Positions 7,888 through 16,295 of a stretch of 64,000 nucleotides of DNA are shown piece after piece. Where the stretch lies: assembly GCA_038746265.1 (NCBI GenBank), contig JBCDKU010000001.1, positions 1-64,000 on the forward strand. The letters are read 5' to 3'. The notes under the pieces were generated by a model. The model saw only the letters and a list, made by a program, of their open reading frames with translations. It did no database searches and had not been told where the DNA came from. The DNA is from JBCBKP01 sp038746265 (GTDB taxonomy: Bacteria; Planctomycetota; Phycisphaerae; Phycisphaerales; UBA1924). The position numbers were made by a program, and so were the translations under genes. The stretch's first letter is position 1, and the number at the start of each line of letters is the position of its first letter.

Positions 7888-8751
7888 ATGGCAGAGAACA
7901 CCTTTCAGGGCGGCTCGGTCGGCGGGGATCCTTTCGGGATCCCCGATGAGCCCGACCGCACCAGCATCCTCGCGATCCTCTCGCTCGTCTCGAGCCTCGT
8001 CTGCTGCATCCCCGGTCTCGGGCTGATCGGCTCGGGGCTGGGCGTCGGCGCGATCGTCGGTATCTCGAGCTCGCGCGGCCGCGTGGGCGGCAAGGGCCTC
8101 GCAATCGCCGGCATCATCATCGGTGCGCTGGTGACCTTCGGCTGGCTCGGCATCGGGCTGGCGATCAACGAGGGCATCAGCAAGGCCGCCGAGTTCGGTG
8201 TCGTGGTCGAGCACTCGGTCAACGACGATGTCGCGTCGGCCCGGAGCGTGCTTGCGCCGGCGACCGAGCAGGTCATCACCGACGAGCAGATCCTCGCGTT
8301 CGGCGATCAGCTCGAGCAGGCGTACGGCGCGTACGTCGGCCTGCCGCAGGGCGCGGCCGAGTACTTCGGCACGTTCGTCGAGACGATGAGCAACCAGCAG
8401 AACCAGCCGGGCTTCCAGACCGCGCAGCAGTTCTACCCGCAGACTGGTCAGTACGCGATGATCCCGGTGCCGATCAAGTTTGCGAACGGCGCGCCGGTGA
8501 TCGCGGTGATCGCGGATGTGCAGTCCGGGGGGCCGGGCAGTCTGCCGGGCATCGTGAACGTGCTGGCGGAGCTCCCGGATGGCTCATTGATCTGGCTGAT
8601 CGACCCGCCGCAGCCCAACGCCGCGCGGGCGCAGCCGCTGCCGAACGCGACACCGCCGGAGCCGGACGCCGCGCCGGATGCGCCGGGCGGCGGCGGCGAT
8701 CCGGCTGCTGATCCACCGGCGGAGCCGCCCGCGGGTGACCCGCCGGTCTGA
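7888..8751 (+). CDS. DUF4190-like membrane protein with Pro/Asp-rich tail
   Basis: A 287-residue protein. Residues about 20-95 hold two hydrophobic helices with the pattern seen in DUF4190 proteins (LAILSLVSSLVCCIPGLGLI, then KGLAIAGIIIGALVTFGWLG). A soluble region of about 140 residues follows, and then a low-complexity C-terminus rich in Pro, Asp, Ala and Gly (about residues 245-287). Start ATG 7888. It sits 10 bp before the MlaF-like ATPase gene, so the two are probably co-transcribed. DUF4190 proteins have no defined function, and a role with the lipid transporter would be speculation. Confidence 0.8.
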   Translation: MAENTFQGGSVGGDPFGIPDEPDRTSILAILSLVSSLVCCIPGLGLIGSGLGVGAIVGISSSRGRVGGKGLAIAGIIIGALVTFGWLGIGLAINEGISKAAEFGVVVEHSVNDDVASARSVLAPATEQVITDEQILAFGDQLEQAYGAYVGLPQGAAEYFGTFVETMSNQQNQPGFQTAQQFYPQTGQYAMIPVPIKFANGAPVIAVIADVQSGGPGSLPGIVNVLAELPDGSLIWLIDPPQPNAARAQPLPNATPPEPDAAPDAPGGGGDPAADPPAEPPAGDPPV

Positions 8752-8760
8752 ATCGAGCCC

Positions 8761-9669
8761 ATGGACGACTCCCCCACCCCCAGCGCGCCCGACACCCCCA
8801 CGGTCATCCAGCTCCGGGGCGTGAAGAAGGTCTTCGGCACGCAGACCGTGCTGCGGGACGTCAACCTCGACGTGCACCAGGGCGAGACGATGGTCGTCAT
8901 GGGCGGCTCGGGCTCGGGCAAGAGCACGACGCTGCGCCTGATGATCGGCTCGTTCCCGACCACCGAGGGCTCGATCGAGCTCTTCGGGCACAACATCTGC
9001 ACGATGAACGAGGACGAGCTCAACGGTGTCCGCAAGCAGATCGGGATCCTCTTCCAGTCGGGCGCGCTGTTCCAATCGATGACCGTGGCGGAGAACGTCG
9101 CGCTCCCGCTCCGCGAGCACACCGACCTCGATCCCGACATCATCGATATCCAGGTGCAGATCAAGCTCGAGCTCGTCGGGCTCCGCGAGCACGCGGACAA
9201 GTTCCCCGCGCAGATCTCGGGCGGCATGAAGAAACGCGCGGGCCTCGCCCGAGCGCTAGCGCTCGACCCGAAGATCCTGTTCTACGACGAGCCCTCGGCG
9301 GGCCTCGACCCGGTGACCAGCGCGCAGATCGATCAGCTCATGGTCGATCTCTCGAAGAAGCTGGGCGTGACCTCGGTCGTTGTGACGCACGAGATGGACT
9401 CGGCGTTCACCATCGCCGACCGGATGGCGATGCTCGACAAGGGCCGGATTCTGGCGGTCGAGAAGCGGGAGTGGTACGAGCGGCTCCGCGACACGCCGGA
9501 CGAGCAGGCGGAGTCGATGGAGCACGACCAGGCGCTGATCCGGCAGTTCCTGCGGGGCGACGCCCACGGCCCGCTGAATAGCCGCCGCGACTCGGACGCG
9601 TACGAGACGGCGCTGCTCAAACCCTCGGGGGCGATCTCGATGCCGGCGGTGCGGTCCACGCGGGGGTGA
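8761..9669 (+). CDS. mlaF: ABC transporter ATP-binding protein, MlaF type
   Basis: ATPase subunit of a lipid (phospholipid or organic-solvent) transporter of the Mla/MCE kind. The 302-residue protein has Walker A GGSGSGKSTT, a Q-loop region FQSGALFQS, signature ISGGMKKRAGLARALALDP, Walker B ILFYDEPSAGLDP and the switch His in VVTHEMDSA. SGGMKKR with FQSGALFQSMTVAENV is characteristic of MlaF/Ttg2A ATPases. The MCE-domain protein encoded 170 bp downstream supports this assignment. The permease subunit gene (mlaE) is not in between or upstream, so it must lie elsewhere or be missing. The C-terminal 40 residues are a poorly conserved extension. Confidence 0.93.
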   Translation: MDDSPTPSAPDTPTVIQLRGVKKVFGTQTVLRDVNLDVHQGETMVVMGGSGSGKSTTLRLMIGSFPTTEGSIELFGHNICTMNEDELNGVRKQIGILFQSGALFQSMTVAENVALPLREHTDLDPDIIDIQVQIKLELVGLREHADKFPAQISGGMKKRAGLARALALDPKILFYDEPSAGLDPVTSAQIDQLMVDLSKKLGVTSVVVTHEMDSAFTIADRMAMLDKGRILAVEKREWYERLRDTPDEQAESMEHDQALIRQFLRGDAHGPLNSRRDSDAYETALLKPSGAISMPAVRSTRG

Positions 9670-9686
9670 TCGCTCGGACCAGCGTG

Positions 9687-9790
9687 GGACGGGCATCCTG
9701 CCCGTCCGTGGGAAGGCTGACCAGTTGGACGAGACGGGCTGGAAGCCCGTCCCACCCTTGTTCCATCAGACTGGAAGCCTGTCTCAACTT
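9687..9790. repeat. Cluster of short palindromic repeats between mlaF and mlaD
   Basis: Three imperfect palindromes in tandem. The first (9687-9707) has arms GGACGGG and CCCGTCC around CATCCTG. The second (9733-9751) is GACGGGCTGGAAGCCCGTC. The third (9769-9785) is a decayed version, AGACTGGAAGCCTGTCT. The first is repeated exactly at 51474-51494. They are non-coding and look like REP-type mobile palindromes; each could fold into a hairpin in the mlaF-mlaD transcript. Confidence 0.85.
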
Positions 9791-9841
9791 TGCGCGAGGA
9801 TCCGCGCGGACGCGGCTCGGTTGAAGTAAGGTGTCGGGCAT

Positions 9842-11197
9842 ATGGCCGCCACCCGCAGCGCACGCACGAACCTGCTCGCCGGCACCTTCCTGATCGCGGG
9901 CATCGTCGGCGCGGTGCTGATCAGCTTCACGCTCACCGACGCCGCGTCGCGGCTCAAGACCACGCGCACGTACGCGGTGCGGTTTGCGCTGGCGCAGGGT
10001 GTCGCGGGCGTGAAACCCGATTCGCCCGTGACGCTGGCGGGCTACGAGATCGGCCGCGTCGCGGCGCTGCGTCCCGAGTACGAGCCCGCGGGGGGCGACG
10101 CCGACCGCGATCTCGCGGTGGGCATGATTGTCGAGATCGCGATCCCCTCACGGATGGCGCTGTACGACAACGCCGACATCCGCGTCGCGACCCCGCTGCT
10201 GGGCTCGCTCAGCTCGATCGTCATCAAGGACCCGGGGGGCCCAACGCTCGCCGCGGACGGCACAGCCGTCAACGCGGTGCTCGCGGGCGAGGACACCGTG
10301 CTCAACGGCACACCCGCGCAGGACTTCGGCGCGGTGCTGACCGGCGCGGACCGGATCACGGATCAGCTCGGCTCGATCCTCGGGGCGTTCGAGCCGTACG
10401 CCGACCAGGGCGCGGGCGACCTCGCCTCGACGCTCTCGGCGCTGAGCCGCGTCTCGACGCGGATCGACGAGCGTTCATTACCGATCCTCGACGCGATCGA
10501 CGCGTCGCTGGCGGATGTCCGCGGCTTCACCGAGGGGCTGCCCGATCTGTTTGAAGAGACCCAGGGCGTGCTCACCGGCGCGCGGAGCCGATTCGACGAG
10601 GTCCGCCGCGTGATCGACAACGCCAACGGCTTCATCACCGACGGCCGCGAGATGTTCGAATCGATCCGCCCGGGGATCGAGGGCACGGTCGCCAACGCGG
10701 AGTCGATCACGGATCGGATCAACACCGACTCGCTCGCGCGGCTCGAGGCGCTGCTCGCCGACGGCGGGGCGGCCGCCCGCGGCGCGGACGGCTTTGTCCG
10801 CGAGATCACGCAGACGCTCCGCGAGGTCGAGCCCGAGCTGAATCGGACGGCCGCGAATGTGCGGCTCGTCTCGTCGCAGGCGGTGCAGTTCTTCGATGAG
10901 GTGCAGGCCGCGCCGTGGCGGCTGCTGCAGCGGCCCGGCAAGGCCGAGGAACGCCGCGAGCTGCTCTACGGCGCGGCCCGTGCCTACGCCCGCTCGGTAT
11001 CGGATCTCCGGGCCGCCAGCGCCTCGCTCGAGACCGCGATCGCCGCGGCCGGCCGCAGCCCGACGGCGACCAACCCCGAGCAACTCGCCGCGCTGCAATC
11101 CGAGTTGGGCCGGGCGTTCGAGCTGTACAAGCGGTCGGAAGCCGACCTGCTCGAGGCGTTCGCCTCCGAGGGGATCATGCGGGACCTCCAGCCCTGA
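9842..11197 (+). CDS. mlaD: MlaD/MCE-domain lipid transport protein
   Basis: A 451-residue substrate-binding component of an Mla-type lipid transporter. One N-terminal transmembrane helix (about residues 12-34) is followed by an MCE domain (about 40-135) with the TYAVRFALAQGVAGVKPDSP opening and VTLAGYEIGRV. A long helical region (about 160-430) with heptad-like spacing follows, as in MCE proteins whose helices extend the lipid tunnel across the envelope. That region is much longer than in E. coli MlaD (183 residues). Start ATG 9842. The repeat cluster separates it from mlaF. Confidence 0.88.
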   Translation: MAATRSARTNLLAGTFLIAGIVGAVLISFTLTDAASRLKTTRTYAVRFALAQGVAGVKPDSPVTLAGYEIGRVAALRPEYEPAGGDADRDLAVGMIVEIAIPSRMALYDNADIRVATPLLGSLSSIVIKDPGGPTLAADGTAVNAVLAGEDTVLNGTPAQDFGAVLTGADRITDQLGSILGAFEPYADQGAGDLASTLSALSRVSTRIDERSLPILDAIDASLADVRGFTEGLPDLFEETQGVLTGARSRFDEVRRVIDNANGFITDGREMFESIRPGIEGTVANAESITDRINTDSLARLEALLADGGAAARGADGFVREITQTLREVEPELNRTAANVRLVSSQAVQFFDEVQAAPWRLLQRPGKAEERRELLYGAARAYARSVSDLRAASASLETAIAAAGRSPTATNPEQLAALQSELGRAFELYKRSEADLLEAFASEGIMRDLQP

Positions 11198-11260
11198 CTC
11201 GGCTCTGCCTCTTGCGGGAATCCTTTCAGATTCCGATCGCAACCCGGTTATACTCCGTTC

Positions 11261-11983
11261 ATGGCTGAGTCCTCGAACGCCGCGAAGGCCCGTCGCCGGT
11301 CGCACTATGACGCGGCGCTGGACACCTGGCTCGATGAGCGCGGGGTCGCGTTTATCCGCGTGGACGAGGCCAGGCGGGCGATCCTGCCCCCCAAGCCCGA
11401 CCTGAGCGTGCGGCCTGCCTCGGGTGGGCCGCCGGTGACGCTCAAGTCGTTTGATCTGGTGATCTACGGCGAATCCCGGCACCTGCTGGTCGAGGTGAAG
11501 GGCCGCAAGCTCGCCGCGCCCAAGAAGAAAGCCGCGATCGGGGAGACGCCCAGCCCGGCCGCGGAACCCCGGTGGCGCACGGATTCCTGGGCCACGCTGG
11601 GCGATATCCACGCGCTCCGGACGTGGCAGAAGCTGTTCGGCGAGCCGTTTGTCGCGTGCTTGGTGTACCTCTTCTGCTGCGCCGAGCCCGAGCGCGAGGA
11701 CCCGCGGCGGCCCTCGGCGGAGCCGCCGGCGGAGGCGTTCGCGTACGCCGGGCGCTGGTACCTGCCCCGGATGATCACGGCCGACGACTACGCGGCCGAG
11801 ATGGTGACCCGCAGCCCGAGTTGGCGGACGGTGCACCTGCGGGCCGACGACTTCGAGCGGCGGAGCCGCCCGCTGTCGCTCGAGACGGCCCCGGGCACCG
11901 CTCCTGGCACTGCGCCCGGCCCGGGGATCGCTGTGGAAGCCAAGCCCCCTTCGCTCGCCGCGGGCGATATCCTCACGGCATGA
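11261..11983 (+). CDS. HYExAFE-family protein with PD-(D/E)XK-like motif
   Basis: A 240-residue protein with the N-terminal motif SHYDAALDTWLDERGVAFIR (HYDAALD at 15-21), matching the HYExAFE-type family that I know mainly from planctomycetes. Residues 64-82 read FDLVIY...HLLVEVKGRK, placing Asp65, Glu78 and Lys80 in the spacing of a PD-(D/E)XK nuclease core. Later segments (DIHALRTWQKLFG, then FVACLVYLFCC) could be helices and strands of that fold. Function is unproven; nuclease or nucleic-acid binding is inference from the motif. A Pro/Gly/Ala-rich tail ends the protein. Its stop overlaps the next start as ATGA. Confidence 0.82.
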   Translation: MAESSNAAKARRRSHYDAALDTWLDERGVAFIRVDEARRAILPPKPDLSVRPASGGPPVTLKSFDLVIYGESRHLLVEVKGRKLAAPKKKAAIGETPSPAAEPRWRTDSWATLGDIHALRTWQKLFGEPFVACLVYLFCCAEPEREDPRRPSAEPPAEAFAYAGRWYLPRMITADDYAAEMVTRSPSWRTVHLRADDFERRSRPLSLETAPGTAPGTAPGPGIAVEAKPPSLAAGDILTA

Positions 11984-12210
11984 GCTCGAAGCATCAGACG
12001 TTTCTGTCCTCGACACGCCTCGCCGCTGCCGCGACCGCGGTTCTGGCCGCCGGCGTTGCGGTCGCGCAGCAATCCGACAATGTCCGCCCGCCGACGCCCT
12101 CGGACGATCCGTCCGGTGCGGGGCTGATGGGGCTCGTTGTCTTTGTCCTGCTCGCGGGCGCGGTGATCGGGGCGATGACGATCCCGACCAAGCGCGGCCA
12201 CCAGGACTGA
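11980..12210 (+). CDS. Small exported/membrane protein, 76 residues
   Basis: Starts at ATG 11980, overlapping the preceding stop (ATGA). The first 29 residues look like a signal peptide ending AVAQQ. A short Pro/Asp-rich linker and a single transmembrane helix (LMGLVVFVLLAGAVIGAMTI) follow, then a charged tail KRGHQD. No family is recognised. It heads a run of three very small envelope proteins (11980-13022) in front of ricT. Confidence 0.7.
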   Translation: MSSKHQTFLSSTRLAAAATAVLAAGVAVAQQSDNVRPPTPSDDPSGAGLMGLVVFVLLAGAVIGAMTIPTKRGHQD

Positions 12211-12321
12211 CCGCCGGCATTTGACCGGTCCCCGCGAAACCGCGCGTCCGCCGCTGCGGATCGGGTTCGGGGACGACGCATCTCGACTGCAACACGCACA
12301 CCACCTCACGGAGCACCCACC

Positions 12322-12642
12322 ATGCCCGATTCTGCAGACACCACGACCCGCACCGGCCGCGCGCAGCGCGTGCTTAGCCCGCTCAACATCGGACTGCTCC
12401 TCGCCGCCGCGGGGCTGGGCCTCGCGAACCTCGCGGGCGCGCAGCAGCAGCCGGCGCGCAGCCCCGGCAACTACCTGCTCGTGGGCGGGCAGATCAACCG
12501 TGGTGACTCCAACGGCATCTGGGTCGTTGACACGAACAACCGCGACATGGTGCTGCTCCGCTGGCAGCAGGGCAACACGGGCTTCGAGGGCCTGGGCTAC
12601 CGCAGCCTCGCCAACGACCTCACGGCGCCGACCGGCCGCTGA
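12322..12642 (+). CDS. Small anchored protein, paralogue of the next gene
   Basis: A 106-residue protein starting at ATG 12322 behind GGAGCACCCACC. Residues about 22-42 are hydrophobic and end in AGAQQQ, resembling a signal or anchor. The mature part has YLLVGGQINRGDSNGIWVVD followed by TNNRDMVLLRWQQG, a pattern of strands. The next protein shows a comparable YTAMTTLSTDGEEVLYIVDN-NSQNLLVYR layout, which suggests a tandem pair of paralogues. The function is unknown. Confidence 0.75.
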   Translation: MPDSADTTTRTGRAQRVLSPLNIGLLLAAAGLGLANLAGAQQQPARSPGNYLLVGGQINRGDSNGIWVVDTNNRDMVLLRWQQGNTGFEGLGYRSLANDLTAPTGR

Positions 12643-12692
12643 GGCTTCTCGTTCTTCTTCATCGCTTTCGCACCAGACTCAGGAGCACCACC

Positions 12693-13022
12693 ATGTCAAG
12701 CACCGTCACAAGCCGCGCCCGCACGCTCACGACCGGCTTCCTCGCCGGTGTCGTCGCCGTCCTCGCGTTCAACCTCTTCCTCGGCAGCCCGTCGCCCGCG
12801 AGCGCGGACATGACCCAGAAGGACGGGATGTACACCGCGATGACCACGCTCAGCACCGACGGCGAGGAAGTTCTGTATATCGTGGACAACAACTCACAGA
12901 ACCTGCTCGTGTACCGCCACACCGGCATCGTCGGGAGCGGCAGCGCGGGCATCAATCTGATCGACCGCCAGGCGCTGCCGCAGCTGTTCTCTGCTGCCCG
13001 CGCCCAGGCGTTCGGCCGCTAA
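12693..13022 (+). CDS. Small anchored protein, paralogue of the previous gene
   Basis: A 109-residue protein starting at ATG 12693 behind AGGAGCACCACC. An N-terminal hydrophobic helix (FLAGVVAVLAFNLFLG) is followed by a SPASA-type cleavage region and a short beta-rich domain (LYIVDNNSQNLLVYRHTG). It shares size, architecture and the I-V-D-x-N-x-x-x-L-x-x-x-R pattern with the preceding protein. The extracytoplasmic part could bind a ligand or a surface partner, but nothing shows which. Confidence 0.75.
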   Translation: MSSTVTSRARTLTTGFLAGVVAVLAFNLFLGSPSPASADMTQKDGMYTAMTTLSTDGEEVLYIVDNNSQNLLVYRHTGIVGSGSAGINLIDRQALPQLFSAARAQAFGR

Positions 13023-13038
13023 GCCGTCTGCCCGCGCC

Positions 13039-14442
13039 GTGCCGATCCACCCGCTGCCCCAGTTCGAGGAAGACCTCGACACGCTGCGCATCGAGCGCAA
13101 CGCGGAGAAGCTGCGCGAAGCCGGCGCCTCCGATTCCGAGATCGAACGCTTAAGCGCCGACGACCGCGCGGTCTACAAGCGGCTCAAGGCGCCCAAGACG
13201 CTCGTCGTCCGCTTCGGTGTCATGAAGCTCGTGGGCGAGTTCCCCTACGAGGGCGAGACCGTCCCGGGCTGCGGCTCCAAGCTCGTCGTCCGCACGCACC
13301 GCGGCGTCGAGATCGGCGAGATGCTCACCAGCACATGCCCCAACTCGGGCTGCTCCAAGAGCGTCAGCCGCAAGGAGATGCTGCAGTACATCGACAACTC
13401 GGGCGGCAGGCAGTACCCCTTCCGCACCGACGGCAAGGTGCTGCGCATCGCGACGGGCGAAGACCTCGACGAACAGGCGCGGCTCGAGCAGTCACGCCAC
13501 GGCATCCGCACGACCGCGAAGAAGCTCGCCGAGCGGCTGCTGCCGCACGCGAAGATCGTGGACGCCGAGCCGATCATCGGCGGCGAGCGGCTCACGATCT
13601 ACTTCACCTCCGAGGACCGGCTCGAGACGCGCGAGCTGCACGCGGCGTTGCAGGCCGAGTTCCACATCCGCGTCGATCTGCGGCACGTCGGCGCCCGCGA
13701 CGAGGCGCGCATCACCGCGGACTACGAGCGCTGCGGGCAGTACTGCTGCTGCAAGAACTTCCTGAAGGTGCTCAAGCCGATCTCAATGCGGTCGGCGAAG
13801 GTGCAGAAAGCAACGCTCGACCCGCTCAAGATCTCGGGCCGCTGCGGGCGGCTCATGTGCTGCCTGCGCTACGAGGACGAGACCTACGAGGAACTGCGCA
13901 AGAGGCTCCCCCGCCGCAAGAGCAAGGTGGGCACGCCAGAGGGCGACGGCATCGTCGTCGATACGCAGATCCTCACGCAGCTCGCGCTGGTCGAGCTTGA
14001 CGACACCCGCGAGCGTGTCGCGATCCCGGTCGAGGAACTCACCGAGCCCGGCCTCGCGCCGAAGCGCAAGCCCAAGCCGGTCGAAGAACCGCGCCGCGAC
14101 GAGAGCGACGATCGGCCGCGGCGGAAGAAGAAGCGGCGGCGGAAGAAGGCCGAGGGCGACGCTTCATCGGCGGGTACGCCGGATGCGGCGACGCCCGAAG
14201 CGGCCCCGGAGATCACAGCCGAGCCGGACGCGCCGGCAAAGAAGAAGCGCCGCAAGCGGCGGCGCAAGAAGCCCGCGGACGGATCAGAGAGCGGGAACGA
14301 GCAGCCGCGCGAGGATGCGCAACCGAAGCCGCCCGCGGGCGAGTCATCGGACGCAGCACCCAAGAAGAAGCGCCGCCGGCGACGCCGGCGGAGGTCAAGC
14401 GACGGCGAGGGCGGAGGCTCCGACAGCGAGAGCGAGGGCTGA
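13039..14442 (+). CDS. ricT: PSP1-domain protein, RicT (YaaT) family, with long basic tail
   Basis: A 467-residue protein. The PSP1/RicT core spans about residues 50-310, with KLVVRTHRGVEIGEMLTS near the start and the Cys-rich signature ERCGQYCCCKNFLK (Cys232 onward) and GRCGRLMCCLRYE. In Bacillus the RicT-RicA-RicF complex binds Fe-S clusters and aids RNase Y-dependent mRNA maturation; these cysteines fit that. Residues about 340-467 form a low-complexity tail with five or more KKKRRRRKK blocks separated by Asp/Glu/Pro/Ser-rich linkers, which normal RicT proteins lack and which probably binds nucleic acid. GTG 13039 is the start, 16 bp after the small-protein gene. Confidence 0.9.
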   Translation: MPIHPLPQFEEDLDTLRIERNAEKLREAGASDSEIERLSADDRAVYKRLKAPKTLVVRFGVMKLVGEFPYEGETVPGCGSKLVVRTHRGVEIGEMLTSTCPNSGCSKSVSRKEMLQYIDNSGGRQYPFRTDGKVLRIATGEDLDEQARLEQSRHGIRTTAKKLAERLLPHAKIVDAEPIIGGERLTIYFTSEDRLETRELHAALQAEFHIRVDLRHVGARDEARITADYERCGQYCCCKNFLKVLKPISMRSAKVQKATLDPLKISGRCGRLMCCLRYEDETYEELRKRLPRRKSKVGTPEGDGIVVDTQILTQLALVELDDTRERVAIPVEELTEPGLAPKRKPKPVEEPRRDESDDRPRRKKKRRRKKAEGDASSAGTPDAATPEAAPEITAEPDAPAKKKRRKRRRKKPADGSESGNEQPREDAQPKPPAGESSDAAPKKKRRRRRRRRSSDGEGGGSDSESEG

Positions 14443-14635
14443 GCGCGCGTTTGTGACGTTCCGTCGCCGGTTCCGGGTACGGACCCTGTAATCCCCATAT
14501 GAAGATCGCATGACTTCGGGTCAGCATTTCTGTTTGCTCGAATGCCAACATCGCAGTAGTGATGTTTTTGTCCGCTGGATCTGAGGGCACGCGACGCCCG
14601 AGGCCGACCCGGTACTCCGCATGAGGACACACGCG

Positions 14636-16276
14636 ATGAGCATTCTCGGCAACCGCCCGATCGGACAGCAACTCGGCATCGGCTTTGCACTTCTTCTTGT
14701 CTTCCTTCTCGGCATCGCCGGCCTCGGCGTTGGTGCGGTCACGGCTGTCGAATCCAGCCTCCCGAACGAGGAGATCATCAAGAAGCAGCGGCAGGCCATC
14801 AACTTCCGCGGCAGCGTGCACGACCGAGCAATCTCGCTCCGCGATGTGGTGCTCTTTGAGGACGATGATCAACTCCCGCCCGTGCTGCGGGAGATCGAGG
14901 ATCTCACTGAGAACTACAACGTCGCGGCGGCAGAACTCGATCGGCTCATGAGTGCTCCGAACGGATCGAATGAGACCGAACGAGAGATTCTGTCGCGTAT
15001 CCAGCTCACCGAGCAGGAGACGCTGCCGCTCATCGAGCAAACGATCGCGCTCCGCCATGAGCACAAGATGGCAGAGGCGAAGAAGATCCTCATGGAACAG
15101 GCTCGCCCTCTCTTTACGCGATGGCTGGGCGAGATCAACGAGTACATCGACTACGAGGAATCCTTCAATCAGCAGCAGACCGCGGCAGCGCGGACACAGA
15201 CAGCGACGCTCAAGACGCTCACGGTTGCACTCTCTGTGGTTGCGCTGCTGATCGGTTCCGGTGTGGCAATTGTGATTACGCGAGGTCTGACACGGCCGAT
15301 CGCGAAGATCCTCTCGGTGCTCCGCAACGTCAGCGAGGGCGACCTCACGGCAGAACCGGAGAACTCAGCCGCAAAGGGTGAACTCGGCGAGCTCTCGAGG
15401 ATCACCGACCGGATGACCGCCACGCTGCGGGCACTGATCTCTGACGTCGCGTCTGCCGTCACCGAAGTCCGCCGCAGCACGGGAGAAATCACCGAGTCGA
15501 GCGGCGTTCTCGCACGCAGTATCGGCGAACAGTCGGGCGAGATGGAGGATGTCCGGCGGGCGGTGGAGGCGATGACCGGCTCGCTCGGCGAGGTCGCGGA
15601 CAGGACCAGCAGCGCGAACAACGCGGCCGCGAAGTCGGGCGAGCTTGCCGAGAACGGCGGCCGCGTCGTGCAGTCAACGATCGCCGAGATGCAGGAGATC
15701 GAGCAGTCCGTCGGCGCGGCCGCGCAGTCGATCGACGGGCTCGGGAAGCAGTCGGAGCAGATCGGCGAGATTGTCGTGACGATCAACGACATCGCCGAGC
15801 AGACCAACCTGCTCGCGCTCAACGCCGCTATTGAAGCTGCCCGCGCGGGCGAGCACGGGCGGGGCTTCGCGGTCGTCGCCGACGAGGTCCGCAAGCTCGC
15901 CGACCGCACCACCGCGGCGACGAGCGAGATCGGCGGATCGATCGAGGCGATCCGCACGGGCGTCTCCGACGCCGTGACCCGCATCGAGGACGGCACGAGC
16001 AAGGTTCGCTCGGGTGTCGAGCGGGCGGGTGAGGCGAGCGAGAACCTCTCGATGATCGTCGAATCGGGCCACCAAGTCCGTGAGCTGGTCGGCTCGGTTG
16101 CCTCCGCGACCACCGAGCAGACCGAGCAGGCGTCGTCGATCCGGGAATCCGTTGATCGCATCAACCGGATCACGGGCGAAACGGCTCAGACGTCCGAGCG
16201 GGCCGCCAGCGTGGCGCAGTCTCTTGCCGAGAAGACAGAAGCGCTCTCGACGCTGGTGTCGCGGTTCAAGATGTGA
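14636..16276 (+). CDS. Methyl-accepting chemotaxis protein
   Basis: Transmembrane chemoreceptor of 546 residues. TM1 (about 9-35) leads to a helical extracytoplasmic sensor of four-helix-bundle type, TM2 (about 185-210) ends in a HAMP domain (ITRGLTRPIAKILSVLRNVS), and the cytoplasmic signalling bundle contains the conserved hairpin tip EQTNLLALNAAIEAARAGEH followed by GRGFAVVADEVRKLA. ATG 14636 is preferred because GAGGA lies 8 bases upstream; an ATG at 14621 in the same frame is the alternative. No che gene is adjacent, so it is an orphan receptor of unknown ligand. Confidence 0.95.
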   Translation: MSILGNRPIGQQLGIGFALLLVFLLGIAGLGVGAVTAVESSLPNEEIIKKQRQAINFRGSVHDRAISLRDVVLFEDDDQLPPVLREIEDLTENYNVAAAELDRLMSAPNGSNETEREILSRIQLTEQETLPLIEQTIALRHEHKMAEAKKILMEQARPLFTRWLGEINEYIDYEESFNQQQTAAARTQTATLKTLTVALSVVALLIGSGVAIVITRGLTRPIAKILSVLRNVSEGDLTAEPENSAAKGELGELSRITDRMTATLRALISDVASAVTEVRRSTGEITESSGVLARSIGEQSGEMEDVRRAVEAMTGSLGEVADRTSSANNAAAKSGELAENGGRVVQSTIAEMQEIEQSVGAAAQSIDGLGKQSEQIGEIVVTINDIAEQTNLLALNAAIEAARAGEHGRGFAVVADEVRKLADRTTAATSEIGGSIEAIRTGVSDAVTRIEDGTSKVRSGVERAGEASENLSMIVESGHQVRELVGSVASATTEQTEQASSIRESVDRINRITGETAQTSERAASVAQSLAEKTEALSTLVSRFKM

Positions 16277-16295
16277 GCTCCGGCCTCGCGGCGCG

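Noticed and set aside
14443..14635. Sigma-54 or flagellar sigma-28 promoter upstream of the chemoreceptor gene
   Set aside because: I looked for TGGCAC-N5-TTGC and for TAAA-N15-GCCGATAA; neither fits. The region is somewhat AT-richer but shows no convincing promoter.
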